Shown here: positions 34,269 to 43,293 of the stretch, piece by piece
Layout: every line of letters starts with the position of its first letter
Position numbering within the stretch: position 1 is the stretch's first letter
Origin: Microbacterium sp. MAH-37
GTDB taxonomy: Bacteria; Actinomycetota; Actinomycetes; Actinomycetales; Microbacteriaceae
DNA: 64,000 nucleotides
NCBI RefSeq assembly: GCF_009758255.1
Contig: NZ_WSEN01000009.1
Location: forward strand, 286,863 to 350,862
Direction: 5' to 3'
The notes under the pieces: model-generated
What the model was told of the DNA's origin: nothing
What the model saw: only the letters and a program-made list of their open reading frames with translations
Databases searched by the model: none
Position numbers and translations under genes: made by a program

Positions 34269-34736
34269 CCGGTCGCCGGCACCGGCTTTCTCACGGTCGG
34301 CACGCAACTCGCCGATGGCGGTCTCGAAGTCCTCGAGTGAGTCGAACGCCTGGTACACGCTGGCGAAGCGCAGGAACGCCACTTCGTCGAGCTCGCGGAG
34401 CGGTCCGAGGATGGCCAGGCCGATCTCGTTGGTGTCCAGCTGCGAGACGCCCGTCTGCCGGACCGCCTCCTCCACGCGCTGGGCGAGGACCGCGAGATCC
34501 GCCTCCGTCACCGGACGCCCCTGGCACGCCTTGCGCACGCCGGAGATGACCTTGTCACGGCTGAACGGCTCGACGACGCCGGACCGCTTGATCACCGCGA
34601 GGCTCGCCGTCTCCGTCGTCGTGAAGCGTCCGCCGCACTCCGGGCACTGGCGTCTGCGGCGGATCGACAGTCCGTCGTCACTGGTGCGCGAATCGATCAC
34701 GCGGGAGTCCGGGTGCCGGCAGAAGGGGCAGTGCAT
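34266..34736 (-). CDS. nrdR: NrdR, ribonucleotide reductase repressor
   Basis: This 156-residue repressor has an N-terminal zinc ribbon (CPFC at residues 3-6 and CPEC near 31-34) and an ATP-cone domain ([20 protein letters not shown]). It senses dATP/ATP and represses nrd operons. The ATG at 34736 starts the conserved [19 protein letters not shown] lies 8 nt upstream, a possible leaderless promoter. It is between hisD and pyrD on the same strand; no nrd gene is in the window. Confidence 0.95.
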   Translation of the reverse strand: MHCPFCRHPDSRVIDSRTSDDGLSIRRRRQCPECGGRFTTTETASLAVIKRSGVVEPFSRDKVISGVRKACQGRPVTEADLAVLAQRVEEAVRQTGVSQLDTNEIGLAILGPLRELDEVAFLRFASVYQAFDSLEDFETAIGELRADREKAGAGDR

Positions 34737-34758
34737 GATGATCCAGCGTACTCGCGGA

Positions 34759-36069
34759 TCAGCCCCGATCGGCGAAGCGCGCCTCGACGGCCTCGCCGTG
34801 GGCCGGAAGCCCCTCCACCTCGGCGAGTGCGACGACCCCCTCGCGCACCAGCGCGAGCGCCTCGCGATCATAGGAGATCACCTGCTGCGGGCGGAGGAAG
34901 GTGTACGCGCCGAGTCCTGGCGCGTAGCGGGCCTGGCCGCCGGTGGGCAGCACGTGGTTGCTGCCCGCCATGTAGTCCCCCAGGCTCACCGGGGTCTGAT
35001 CGCCGAGGAACACGGCGCCCGCGCTCGTGAACGCGTCCGCGGCGTTCTCGGCATCGGCGAGGTGCAGTTCGAGGTGCTCGGGCGCGTAGGCGTTGCTGAA
35101 GGCGACGGCCATGTCCCGGTCGTCCACGAGCACGATCGCGGACTGCGGGCCGCTCAGCGAGACCTGGACGCGCGCACTGTGCCTCGTGCGTGCGGTCAGG
35201 GTGCTGACCTGCTCCGCCACGCGCTCGGCGAGCTCGGGCGAGTCGGTCACGAGCACAGCGGAGGCCTGCTCGTCGTGCTCGGCCTGGCTGATGAGATCCG
35301 CCGCGACGAGCAGCGGGTCGGCGGCAGCATCCGCCACGATCAGGATCTCGGTGGCGCCGGCCTCGGAGTCGGTGCCCACGATGCCCGCCACGGCGCGCTT
35401 GGCCGAGGCGACGTAGTTGTTCCCGGGCCCGGCGACCACGTCGACCGGGTCGAGGCCGAGGCTCTCGACGCCCCAGGCGAGGGCGCCGATCGCTCCAGCC
35501 CCACCCATCGCGTAGACCTCGTCGATGCCCAGCAGGGCCGCGGCTGCGAGGATGGTCGGATCGATCCGCCCGGCGTGGGCGCTCTGCGCAGGCGATGCGA
35601 GCGCGATGCTCCTGACGCCTGCGACCTGGGCCGGGACGACGTTCATCACGACGCTGGATGCCAGTGCCGCCTTGCCCCCGGGGATGTACACCCCTACGCG
35701 GTCGACCGGCTGCCAGCGCTGCACGATGCGCGCGCCAGGGCCGATCTCGGTGGTGCACGAGTCCGGCACCTGCGCCGCGGATCCGCGGCGCACCCTGTCG
35801 ATCGCAGCCTCGAGCGCCGCGCGGACGCGTGGATCGACCGACGCGAGCGCCTCGGTGATGTGCTCGGCGGGAACGCGGATCGCGTGACCGGACACGCCGT
35901 CGAAGCGCTCGGCCTGCTCACGCAGCGACTCCTCGCCACGACGGTGCACATCGTCGACGATGCGTGCGGCCGTGTCGAGTGCCTCCGCGCGGGCCTGCAC
36001 GGCGCGCGGGACGGCGGCGAGCATTGCCGCGGCGGAGAGTTCCTGTCCGCGGAGATCGATGGTGCGCAC
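34759..36069 (-). CDS. hisD: Histidinol dehydrogenase
   Basis: This 436-residue zinc enzyme performs the last two oxidations of histidine synthesis, using NAD. Diagnostic segments are [70 protein letters not shown] (zinc-binding Gln/His) and [12 protein letters not shown]. The start is GTG at 36069. It lies 5 nt downstream of the membrane-protein gene, so the two are co-transcribed. No other his gene is present. Confidence 0.95.
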   Translation of the reverse strand: MRTIDLRGQELSAAAMLAAVPRAVQARAEALDTAARIVDDVHRRGEESLREQAERFDGVSGHAIRVPAEHITEALASVDPRVRAALEAAIDRVRRGSAAQVPDSCTTEIGPGARIVQRWQPVDRVGVYIPGGKAALASSVVMNVVPAQVAGVRSIALASPAQSAHAGRIDPTILAAAALLGIDEVYAMGGAGAIGALAWGVESLGLDPVDVVAGPGNNYVASAKRAVAGIVGTDSEAGATEILIVADAAADPLLVAADLISQAEHDEQASAVLVTDSPELAERVAEQVSTLTARTRHSARVQVSLSGPQSAIVLVDDRDMAVAFSNAYAPEHLELHLADAENAADAFTSAGAVFLGDQTPVSLGDYMAGSNHVLPTGGQARYAPGLGAYTFLRPQQVISYDREALALVREGVVALAEVEGLPAHGEAVEARFADRG

Positions 36070-36074
36070 CCGGG

Positions 36075-37034
36075 TCAGCCCTTCGTGATGTTGGTGATGT
36101 CGTGCAGATAGCCGATTCGGCCGTCGTCATGACGGATGACGTAGGCGCCGCCGCGATCGTCGATCACGAGCGCCCAAGCGTGCGGTCCGATCGTGAAGAG
36201 CTCCCGGCCGTGCTCGTCGAGCACCTCGCGCGCATCCGGGGTGAGGATCCAGAACGGCTGTGTCGCATCGGCCGGGGTGGAATCGTCCGCAGGATGCGTC
36301 TCCTCATCCGGTGTCTCGGCGAGATCTTGGTCGTCCTCGTCAGGGGTGAGCAGTTCCGTCACGGCATCGGGGCCGGTGGCGAACAGGAAGTCCTCCTCCT
36401 GCTCGGCGACTTCGGCCGCCTCCGCGTCCGCCTCGTCGACCTGTGTCTCGTGGACGGGGGCCTCGATCGCGAGCAGCTCGCGGTCGGCGCGCGCGGGTGC
36501 GATCACCGGACGGACCGGGTTCGCATTGCGGTGCGCCAGGGTCTCGAGCCGTCCCTGGAAGTCCTCGCGGAGTCCGGGGACGAGCGGCGCGAGCACGGTG
36601 AGCACGACGAGCGCGAGAGCCATGATCGTCTCGACGATCGGAGACCAGCCGATCAGGAAGGCACCTGCAGAGGCCGACGCGGAGCCGAGGTCCCAGAGCA
36701 GCTGCACCCAGAGCAGGGCGGAGACCGAGAACGCGACGGACGCGAACTGATCCACGCCCAGGGAGCCGATCCGCCGGATGCCCTCCGGCGAGAACCGACG
36801 CAGCACGATGAGGAACACCGCGACCGTCGGCACCGCGATCGGCAGGATCCAGTGCAGCCCGCTCTGCCACAGCGAGCCGGCGCCATGGCCGCCGACCGGG
36901 AAGAACGAGACGACGAATCCGATGACCCAGCAGGCCACGATCAGAAGCTCGCGCAACGTCATCCCGAGGATGCCGGGCTGGGGTTCGACCTGCTCTTCGT
37001 ACAGCACGCCATCGTCAGGGGCCGCGGTGCTCAT
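36075..37034 (-). CDS. Membrane protein of unknown function upstream of hisD
   Basis: This 319-residue protein has four membrane helices in residues 28-160 (e.g. LLIVACWVIGFVVSFFP and ETIMALALVVLTVLAPLVP). A long acidic linker (about 200-260) and a conserved-looking C-terminal domain (FWILTPDAREVLDEHGRELF, HDDGRIGYLHDITN) follow. The tail resembles small domains in actinobacterial membrane proteins, but I cannot name the family. AAAGGAAA precedes the ATG. It is co-transcribed with hisD. Confidence 0.75.
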   Translation of the reverse strand: MSTAAPDDGVLYEEQVEPQPGILGMTLRELLIVACWVIGFVVSFFPVGGHGAGSLWQSGLHWILPIAVPTVAVFLIVLRRFSPEGIRRIGSLGVDQFASVAFSVSALLWVQLLWDLGSASASAGAFLIGWSPIVETIMALALVVLTVLAPLVPGLREDFQGRLETLAHRNANPVRPVIAPARADRELLAIEAPVHETQVDEADAEAAEVAEQEEDFLFATGPDAVTELLTPDEDDQDLAETPDEETHPADDSTPADATQPFWILTPDAREVLDEHGRELFTIGPHAWALVIDDRGGAYVIRHDDGRIGYLHDITNITKG

Positions 37035-37116
37035 CGATGTTTCCTTTCGTCGCAGCGCGCGTCTGGGGAGTTCGCAGCGCCGGGTACGCGACCCGATCCT
37101 ACCGGCGGAGACCGTC

Positions 37117-37141
37117 CGTCCGCCGCCGATGACGGCGGACG
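37117..37141 (-). terminator. Probable terminator of dnaE
   Basis: A 9-bp GC stem (CGTCCGCCG / CGGCGGACG, 7-nt loop) lies 8 nt beyond the dnaE stop. It has no U-tract. Confidence 0.5.
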
Positions 37142-37148
37142 ACGGTGC

Positions 37149-40100
37149 TCAGCCCAGGCAGGACGGGCCCAGAAGGGACTTCAGGTCACCGAACAGGTCG
37201 GCGGAGACGGAGACCGGCATCGGCACCTCGAACACCTTCGCGGAGCCGCCCCGATGCACCTTCAGCACGACCTCGGTCTCCCCGGAGTGCCGTCGGAGAA
37301 CCTCCGCCAGCTCGATCATCACGCGCTCGGTCGCACGCTGCTCGGCCACAACCAGCGAGAGAGGGCCGGCGGCGTCGAAGGAGCCGACGTCGGGCGCGAA
37401 CGCCGACTGCGCATGCAGGTTGAGTCCGTCGTCTCGGCGGGAGACCCGTCCGCGCACGGCGAGGATCGCATCCTGCTGCAGCACGTGCTGGAACTCGGTG
37501 TACGTCTTGCCCATGAACATGACGGTCACCTCGCCGTTGAAGTCCTCGACGGTGATCATGCCGTAGGGATTTCCGCTGGCCTTCGCCACGCGGTGCTGCA
37601 CGCTGGTGACGAGCCCGGCGACGGTGACCTGGTCGCCGTCCTGCAGGTCCTCGGAGGCGAGCAGGTCGTGGATCGAGATCGAGGCGTGCTTCGCCAGCGG
37701 CACCTCGAGTCCCGCGAGCGGATGATCGGAGACGTAGAGACCGAGCATCTCCCGCTCGAAAGCGAGCTTGTCCTTCTTCGTCCACTCGGGCTTCTCCGGC
37801 ACCTGGACGGGCGGGACCTCATCGGCCTCCCAGAGGCTGTCGAAGTCGAATCCGACCTCGCCGTTCACCTCTCTGCGCTTCGTGCTCACGGCAGCTTCGA
37901 CGGAGTCCTCATGGATCTCCAGCAGCGCCCGGCGGGTGTTGCCCATCGTGTCGAACGCGCCGGCCTTGATCAGGGACTCGACCGTGCGCTTGTTCGCCAC
38001 GTGCAGCGGCACCTTGTTCAGGAAGTCGTGGAACGAGGTGAACTTCTCCTCCTTGCGCGCTTCGATGATGCCGTCGACGACGTTGCTGCCGACGTTGCGG
38101 ACTGCGCCGAGGCCGAATCTGATGTCCTCCCCGACGGCCGCGAAGAAGTTGATCGACTCCGAGACGTCTGGCGGGAGCACCTTGATGCCCATGCGGCGGC
38201 ACTCGTTGAGGTACAGCGCCATCTTGTCCTTCGAGTCGCCGACGCTGGTCAGCAGCGCCGCCATGTACTCGGCCGGATAGTGCGCCTTCAGGAAGGCGGT
38301 CCAGTACGAGACCAGTCCGTACGCCGCCGAGTGGGCTTTGTTGAACGCGTAGTCCGAGAAGGGCAGCAGGATGTCCCACAGGGCCTGGACGGCGCCCTCG
38401 CCGTAACCGCGCTCCTTCATACCGCCCGAGAAGCCCTCGTACTGCTTGTCCAGCTCGGACTTCTTCTTCTTGCCCATCGCGCGCCGCAGGATGTCTGCCT
38501 GTCCGAGGCTGAAGCCCGCCACCTTCTGAGCGATCGCCATGACCTGTTCCTGATAGATGATCAGACCGTAGGACTCTTCGAGGATGTCGGCGAGAGGCTC
38601 GGCGAGCTCGGGATGGATCGGTGTGATCTCCTGCTGCCCATTCTTTCGAAGCGCGTAGTTCGTGTGCGAGTTCGCGCCCATGGGGCCCGGCCGGTACAGC
38701 GCGATGAGTGCGGAGATGTCACCGAAGTTGTCGGGCTTCATCAGGCGCATGAGCGAACGCAGCGGCGGGCTGTCGAGCTGGAACACACCCAGCGTGTCGC
38801 CGCGGGCCAGGAGGTCGTACACCGCGCGGTCGTCGAGCTGGAGGTGCTCGAGGTCGAGCTCCTCCCCCCGGTTCAGGCGGATGTTGTCGAGGGCGTCCGA
38901 GATGATCGTGAGGTTGCGCAGCCCCAGGAAGTCCATCTTGATGAGGCCGAGAGACTCGCACGACGGGTAGTCGAACTGCGTGACGATCTGACCGTCCTGC
39001 TCGCGCTTCATGATGGGGATGATGTCGAGCAGCGGGTGCGACGACATGATCACGCCCGCGGCGTGCACGCCCCACTGGCGCTTCAGCCCCTCCAGGCCGA
39101 GGGCGCGCTCGAACACCGTCTTGGCCTCGGGGTCCGTGTCGATCAGGGCACGGAACTCGCTGGCCTCCTTGTAGCGGGGGTGCCCGCTGTCGAACATGCC
39201 GCTGAGCGGCATGTCCTTGCCCATCACAGCGGGTGGCATCGCCTTGGTGAGCCGGTCGCCCATGCTGAAGGGGAAGCCCAGCACGCGCCCCGCGTCTTTC
39301 AGTGCCTGCTTGGACTTGATCGTGCCGTAGGTGACGATCTGCGCGACACGCTCGGAGCCGTACTTCTCGGTGACGTAGTCGATCACCTCGCCACGACGGC
39401 GGTCATCGAAGTCGACGTCGAAGTCGGGCATCGAGACGCGGTCCGGGTTGAGGAAGCGCTCGAAGATCAGGCCGTGCTCGAGCGGATCGAGGTCGGTGAT
39501 CTTCATGGCGTAGGCGACCATCGAACCCGCGCCGGAACCGCGGCCCGGTCCGACGCGGATGCCGTTGTTCTTCGCCCAGTTGATGAAGTCGGCGACCACG
39601 AGGAAGTAACCGGGGAAGCCCATCTGCAGGATGACGCCGAGCTCGTACTCCGCCTGCTTGCGCACCTTGTCGGGGATGCCGCCGGGGTAGCGGTAGTGCA
39701 GGCCGGCCTCGACCTCCTTGACCAGCCAGCTGTCCTCGGTCTCGCCGTCGGGCACCGGGAACTTCGGCATGTAGTTCGCCGAGGTGTCGAACTCGACCTG
39801 GCAGCGTTCGGCGATCAGCAGCGTGTTGTCGCACGCCTCGGGGTGGTCGCGGAACAGCTGCCGCATCTCGGCCGCGGTCTTGATGTAGTAGCCGTCACCG
39901 TCGAACTTGAACCGGTTCGGGTCGTCCATGGTCGACCCCGACTGCACGCACAGCAGCGCCTCGTGCGCATCCGCCTCGTGCTGGTGCGTGTAGTGCGAGT
40001 CGTTCGTGGCCACCAGCGGGATGCTCAGGTCCTTGGCCAGGCGCAGCAGGTCGGTCATGACCCGCCGCTCGATGGACAGGCCGTGATCCATGATCTCGGC

Positions 40101-40664
40101 GAAGTAGTTCTCCTTGCCGAAGATGTCCTGGAACTCCGCCGCCGCCGCGCGAGCCGCGTCGTACTGCCCCAGGCGCAGGCGGGTCTGCACCTCGCCGGAG
40201 GGGCACCCGGTGGTGGCGATCAGACCCTTGCCGTAGGTCTGCAGCAGTTCGCGGTCCATACGGGGCTTGAAGTAGTAGCCCTCGATGCTGGAGAGGGAGC
40301 TGAGCCGGAACAGGTTGTGCATGCCCTGCGTGTTCTGACTCCACATGGTCATGTGGGTGTATGCACCGGCACCGGAGACGTCGTCGCTCTTCTGATCGGC
40401 CGAGCCCCATGCCACTCGCGTCTTGTCGCTGCGGTGCGTGCCGGGGGTGACGTACGCCTCGAGGCCGATGATGGGCTTGACCCCTGCGGCGTTGGCCGCG
40501 TTGTAGAACTCGAACGCCGCGAAGGTGTTCCCGTGGTCGGTCACGGCGATGGCCGGCATGCCGTACTCGGCCGCCGCCTGGGTCATCGCGCCGATCTTCG
40601 CCGCACCGTCCAGCATCGAGTACTCGCTGTGGACATGGAGGTGCACGAAGGAGTCGGATGCCAT
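37149..40664 (-). CDS. dnaE: DNA polymerase III subunit alpha
   Basis: This 1171-residue replicative polymerase belongs to the DnaE1 class. It has an N-terminal PHP domain (HLHVH at residues 8-12, AVTDHGN), the palm with catalytic D414 and D416 in PDFDVDFDD, and GPGRGSGAGS. A fingers region (GIIMSSHPL, KMDFLGLRNL), an HhH and a C-terminal OB fold (VTVAGLVTSVQHRV) follow. The PHP of DnaE1 is the proofreading exonuclease in mycobacteria. TAGGCT 7 nt before the ATG indicates a leaderless mRNA, directly abutting the terminator of the upstream operon. Confidence 0.97.
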   Translation of the reverse strand: MASDSFVHLHVHSEYSMLDGAAKIGAMTQAAAEYGMPAIAVTDHGNTFAAFEFYNAANAAGVKPIIGLEAYVTPGTHRSDKTRVAWGSADQKSDDVSGAGAYTHMTMWSQNTQGMHNLFRLSSLSSIEGYYFKPRMDRELLQTYGKGLIATTGCPSGEVQTRLRLGQYDAARAAAAEFQDIFGKENYFAEIMDHGLSIERRVMTDLLRLAKDLSIPLVATNDSHYTHQHEADAHEALLCVQSGSTMDDPNRFKFDGDGYYIKTAAEMRQLFRDHPEACDNTLLIAERCQVEFDTSANYMPKFPVPDGETEDSWLVKEVEAGLHYRYPGGIPDKVRKQAEYELGVILQMGFPGYFLVVADFINWAKNNGIRVGPGRGSGAGSMVAYAMKITDLDPLEHGLIFERFLNPDRVSMPDFDVDFDDRRRGEVIDYVTEKYGSERVAQIVTYGTIKSKQALKDAGRVLGFPFSMGDRLTKAMPPAVMGKDMPLSGMFDSGHPRYKEASEFRALIDTDPEAKTVFERALGLEGLKRQWGVHAAGVIMSSHPLLDIIPIMKREQDGQIVTQFDYPSCESLGLIKMDFLGLRNLTIISDALDNIRLNRGEELDLEHLQLDDRAVYDLLARGDTLGVFQLDSPPLRSLMRLMKPDNFGDISALIALYRPGPMGANSHTNYALRKNGQQEITPIHPELAEPLADILEESYGLIIYQEQVMAIAQKVAGFSLGQADILRRAMGKKKKSELDKQYEGFSGGMKERGYGEGAVQALWDILLPFSDYAFNKAHSAAYGLVSYWTAFLKAHYPAEYMAALLTSVGDSKDKMALYLNECRRMGIKVLPPDVSESINFFAAVGEDIRFGLGAVRNVGSNVVDGIIEARKEEKFTSFHDFLNKVPLHVANKRTVESLIKAGAFDTMGNTRRALLEIHEDSVEAAVSTKRREVNGEVGFDFDSLWEADEVPPVQVPEKPEWTKKDKLAFEREMLGLYVSDHPLAGLEVPLAKHASISIHDLLASEDLQDGDQVTVAGLVTSVQHRVAKASGNPYGMITVEDFNGEVTVMFMGKTYTEFQHVLQQDAILAVRGRVSRRDDGLNLHAQSAFAPDVGSFDAAGPLSLVVAEQRATERVMIELAEVLRRHSGETEVVLKVHRGGSAKVFEVPMPVSVSADLFGDLKSLLGPSCLG

Positions 40665-40671
40665 GGATTCG

Positions 40672-40677
40672 AGCCTA
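40672..40677 (-). promoter_or_regulatory. Candidate leaderless -10 box of dnaE
   Basis: TAGGCT (minus strand) ends 7 nt before the dnaE ATG. The hairpin at 40678-40713 begins at the very next base. Confidence 0.5.
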
Positions 40678-40713
40678 CCCGTGGCATCCGACCTCGAAGA
40701 CGGATGCCACGGG
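40678..40713 (-). terminator. Terminator of the DUF6230/DUF6114 operon
   Basis: A perfect 13-bp stem (CCCGTGGCATCCG / CGGATGCCACGGG, 10-nt loop) lies 8 nt beyond the stop of the gene at 40722. It occupies the place where the -35 of dnaE would be. Confidence 0.7.
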
Positions 40714-40721
40714 CGAGCTGC

Positions 40722-41441
40722 TCACTCCACGATGTACTGATCCGTGTTCGTGTAGGAGATCGAGTCGGCGAGTGTGCCGACCAAGCCCATCGTCACGCGG
40801 AGCAGTCCGGGCCTGATGTCGTCCAGCGCAGGCGGCGTGTCGAGTCCGAGAGTCAGCGTCTCGCCGTTCCCCCCCTCTGCAGTGATCGAGCCGATGTACA
40901 CGGTCACGTTCCCTCGCAGCGCCATCTTGTCGGCCTTGGTGACCAGACCTGGGCCGTCCGGCGGACGCACCGTCAGCGAGAAGCCGGTGATGGTGATGGC
41001 GTCCGCGCTGATCTTCAGCACGCGCACGTCCTTGCCGCTCGCCGTGGGCACGGTCACGATCCCGATGGACTTCAGACCGCTGAACGACAGCCCCTGCGAT
41101 CCCATCTGAGCCGGGACGTCGGTGAACACCGGCGCGCCGGGATCGGGCTCTGCGACGACCGGTGTCGGTGTGGGCGTGGGGACCGCGCCCTCCGCGCCCT
41201 CCGTGCCGGGAGCCGCCGGCTGTTCCGGAGCGGGGGTCCCGGCCGCCGGATCACTCGGTGAGGGCGATGGACTCGTGGTCGGATCGGGCTCGGCCGGTTT
41301 CGGGCAGAGCCACGGGAGCACGTCGCAGAATCCGGCGTGCCGCGCATTCGTCGGCGCCGCCGCGGCGCCGACCGTCAGCGGCATCACCAGTGCGCAGACC
41401 GCCAGAGCGGCCGCCGCGAGCCTCACGCGGCGCGCCGTCAC
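40722..41441 (-). CDS. Secreted protein of the DUF6230/DUF6114 operon
   Basis: This 239-residue protein has a Sec signal (RRVRLAAAALAVCALVMPLT..AAAA), a short Cys pair (FCDVLPWLC) and a Pro/Ser/Thr-rich linker (about residues 48-95). A beta-rich C-terminal domain follows (VRVLKISADAITITGFSLTV, NVTVYIGSITAEG). This domain resembles the mature part of the DUF6230 protein two genes upstream in size and composition, which suggests a related fold. Function unknown. The start overlaps the DUF6114 stop by 4 nt. Confidence 0.75.
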   Translation of the reverse strand: MTARRVRLAAAALAVCALVMPLTVGAAAAPTNARHAGFCDVLPWLCPKPAEPDPTTSPSPSPSDPAAGTPAPEQPAAPGTEGAEGAVPTPTPTPVVAEPDPGAPVFTDVPAQMGSQGLSFSGLKSIGIVTVPTASGKDVRVLKISADAITITGFSLTVRPPDGPGLVTKADKMALRGNVTVYIGSITAEGGNGETLTLGLDTPPALDDIRPGLLRVTMGLVGTLADSISYTNTDQYIVE

Positions 41442-41971
41442 GAGGCGACCCCTCCGTCGGGCGAGGTGTCACCGACCGCGGCCGCCTTGCGCGGCATCCA
41501 GGCCACCACCAGCACGCCGCCTACCGACGCCATGATCATGCCGATCAGGAACCCGCCAAGGTTCACGCCGATCAGCGAGTACAAGGCGACCGCGAGCGCG
41601 AGGACGCCGTAGAACACGTGGTGCACGGGCATCGTGATCGCCAGGGCTCCGAGCAGCAGCAGGGCGACCGGGATGATCGTGGCCTGAAGCCCCTCGATCC
41701 CGAGCTGCACGTGCAGATGGCCGATGTCGAGCTGGCCGGAGAAGAACATCTCCACACCGGCCACGGCGATCAGCAGCCCGCCGATGAACGGACGACGCTT
41801 CGCCCAGCCCCGGAACCGCCGCCAGCCGCCCAGCGGCACCGTCTCGTCAGCGGACGCCTCGCCGTCTGCGAGCAGGGACTCGAGTTCCGCAGCATCCGCG
41901 TCGGCGCGCGCCGACGCGCGTCGCTCGCGGCGTGACGACATCGTCCCGTCCAGATCCTCGCTGTCAGCCAT
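41438..41971 (-). CDS. DUF6114-like membrane protein
   Basis: This 177-residue protein has a charged N-terminus (SSRRERRASARADADAAELE) and the conserved RRFRGWAKRRPFIGGLL. Four hydrophobic segments follow (including LGIEGLQATIIPVALLLLGA and VFYGVLALAVALYSLIGV). This matches the DUF6114 layout known from streptomycetes, where it is paired with DUF6230; function is unknown. The ATG at 41971 is 14 nt downstream of the DUF6230 stop. Confidence 0.75.
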   Translation of the reverse strand: MADSEDLDGTMSSRRERRASARADADAAELESLLADGEASADETVPLGGWRRFRGWAKRRPFIGGLLIAVAGVEMFFSGQLDIGHLHVQLGIEGLQATIIPVALLLLGALAITMPVHHVFYGVLALAVALYSLIGVNLGGFLIGMIMASVGGVLVVAWMPRKAAAVGDTSPDGGVAS

Positions 41972-41985
41972 CGGATGAGCTCCGC

Positions 41986-42597
41986 TCAGAAGCATCCCTT
42001 TGATCCGTCCGTCAGCTCCAGGCTCATGCCGGTGAGCGTGAACACCGAGGCCTGCGTGCTCCACGCGGTCTGCTGCAGTCCCTTGATCGAGACGGTGTCG
42101 GCGTCCTGGGCGAAGTCGCCGGCGGTGCCCTTCGCGTCCGTGCCCACGGTCGACGCGTCCACGCCGATCCGGATGTGCCCGAACGACGCATCGCCCTTCA
42201 GACCGGTCATGCCGATCTGAAGGTCGGAGGCGGATGCCGGGGCGTCGCCGCCGCCGGCCTTGATCAGCACGCCGACCTTGCCGAGCGGGGTCTCTGTGAC
42301 GACCGACTGGCAGAGGTCCGCCAGGGTCGCGCTCTTGATGTTCGCGATCGCGACGGTGTGCTTTCCGCCCTCGGAATCGGTCGCGACGCCCGCGTACTGC
42401 GAGAAGCCGGTGCCCTCCAGCTGGCTCGCGCTGATCTGGAACTGGCTGCCGGACACGGCGAACGAGACCGGCACCTGTCCCTGAGCCACTCCTCCCATGA
42501 GGACCGCGGCGGCGATCCCGACGGGGACGGCGGCCAGCGCGATGCGCCCGCCGTGCGTGGTGGTCAGCTTCGAGAACTTCATGGTGGGCTTCTTCAT
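41986..42597 (-). CDS. DUF6230-like exported protein
   Basis: This 203-residue protein has a signal-like N-terminus (LAAVPVGIAAAVLMGGVAQGQVP). The mature domain is rich in Ser/Gly/Thr and beta strands (SFAVSGSQFQISASQLEG, IRIGVDASTVGTDAKG) with two Cys. It fits DUF6230, often mis-annotated as a cholesterol esterase; no esterase Ser/His/Asp motif is seen. AGGAGG lies 4 nt before the ATG at 42597. It is the first gene of a three-gene operon facing a TetR gene across a palindromic operator. Confidence 0.78.
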   Translation of the reverse strand: MKKPTMKFSKLTTTHGGRIALAAVPVGIAAAVLMGGVAQGQVPVSFAVSGSQFQISASQLEGTGFSQYAGVATDSEGGKHTVAIANIKSATLADLCQSVVTETPLGKVGVLIKAGGGDAPASASDLQIGMTGLKGDASFGHIRIGVDASTVGTDAKGTAGDFAQDADTVSIKGLQQTAWSTQASVFTLTGMSLELTDGSKGCF

Positions 42598-42637
42598 CGA
42601 TCCTCCTGGGGTGAGCATCCTCGTTGACGCGACTACG

Positions 42638-42665
42638 AGCATAACCCCCATTGACTCATAGTCAA
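42638..42665 (-). promoter_or_regulatory. Promoter of the DUF6230 operon
   Basis: The -35 TTGACT (42660-42665) and -10 TATGCT (42638-42643) are separated by 16 bp on the minus strand. Transcription would start near 42631, giving a UTR of about 34 nt. The -35 is one arm of the palindromic operator. Confidence 0.65.
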
Positions 42666-42666
42666 T
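42650..42666. promoter_or_regulatory. Palindromic operator, probably bound by the adjacent TetR
   Basis: ATTGACT-CAT-AGTCAAT is a perfect 17-bp palindrome in the 93-bp divergent region. Its right arm is the -35 of the DUF6230 promoter. Its centre is about 20 bp from the tetR -10, so one bound dimer could repress both. Confidence 0.7.
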
Positions 42667-42678
42667 AACGTCCGCCGA

Positions 42679-42684
42679 TAGGAT
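42679..42684 (+). promoter_or_regulatory. Candidate leaderless -10 box of tetR
   Basis: TAGGAT ends 6 nt before the tetR ATG at 42691. Confidence 0.55.
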
Positions 42685-42690
42685 TTCGGC

Positions 42691-43290
42691 ATGCCCGTCG
42701 AGCGTCGCGTCCGTCTCACCCCGGATGAGCGCCGTGCTCAGCTCGTCGCCGCTGGCGTGAACTTCCTCAGCGACCATCCGCTGGACGAACTGACGATCGA
42801 CGAGCTCGCCGAACGCGCCGGCGTCTCCCGCGCGCTGATCTTCCACTACTTCGACACCCGTCAGGGCATGCACCGCGCCGTCGTCACGACGGCGCGTGAC
42901 GCACTGCTCACCGCCACCGCTCCCCGGCCCGAACTGCCGGCCCGCGCGCGCGTGCATGACACGCTGGAGCGCATCGCGATGTTCGTGCGCGAGCACCGCG
43001 GCACCTTCTTCTCACTGGTGCGAGGCGTCGCCAGTGGCGACCCCGCCGTGCGCGCGGTCGTCGACGAGTCCCGCGAGAAGAACGCCGCGCACCTGCTGGA
43101 GGCGCTCCTCGAAGTCGGCGAACCGGATTCGCGCGCACTGCGGATCACCCTGCGCGCCTGGGTGTCCTTCGCCGAGGAGATCTTCGTCACCCTCGCCGTC
43201 GACGACGATGCCGACCGCGACGCCGTGGTCGCCTTCCTGGAGCGCTCGCTCGAAGCGGCCGTCGTCGCGGCGCGTGGCACGGAGCTCTGA
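42691..43290 (+). CDS. TetR-family transcriptional regulator
   Basis: This 199-residue repressor has an N-terminal TetR helix-turn-helix (TIDELAERAGVSRALIFHYFD, split over residues 33-53) and an all-helical ligand domain. The ligand is unknown. It is divergent from DUF6230-DUF6114 and probably controls it and itself through the palindrome at 42650-42666. Its stop is 3 nt from that of the convergent GNAT gene. Confidence 0.88.
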   Translation: MPVERRVRLTPDERRAQLVAAGVNFLSDHPLDELTIDELAERAGVSRALIFHYFDTRQGMHRAVVTTARDALLTATAPRPELPARARVHDTLERIAMFVREHRGTFFSLVRGVASGDPAVRAVVDESREKNAAHLLEALLEVGEPDSRALRITLRAWVSFAEEIFVTLAVDDDADRDAVVAFLERSLEAAVVAARGTEL

Positions 43291-43293
43291 GGC

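Noticed and set aside
35964..41261. A 1765-codon open frame on the plus strand
   Set aside because: It is antisense to hisD, the membrane protein gene, dnaE and part of the secreted-protein gene. Its length reflects high GC at third codon positions, and its translation is low-complexity (Arg/Val/Asp/Leu) with no recognisable domain.
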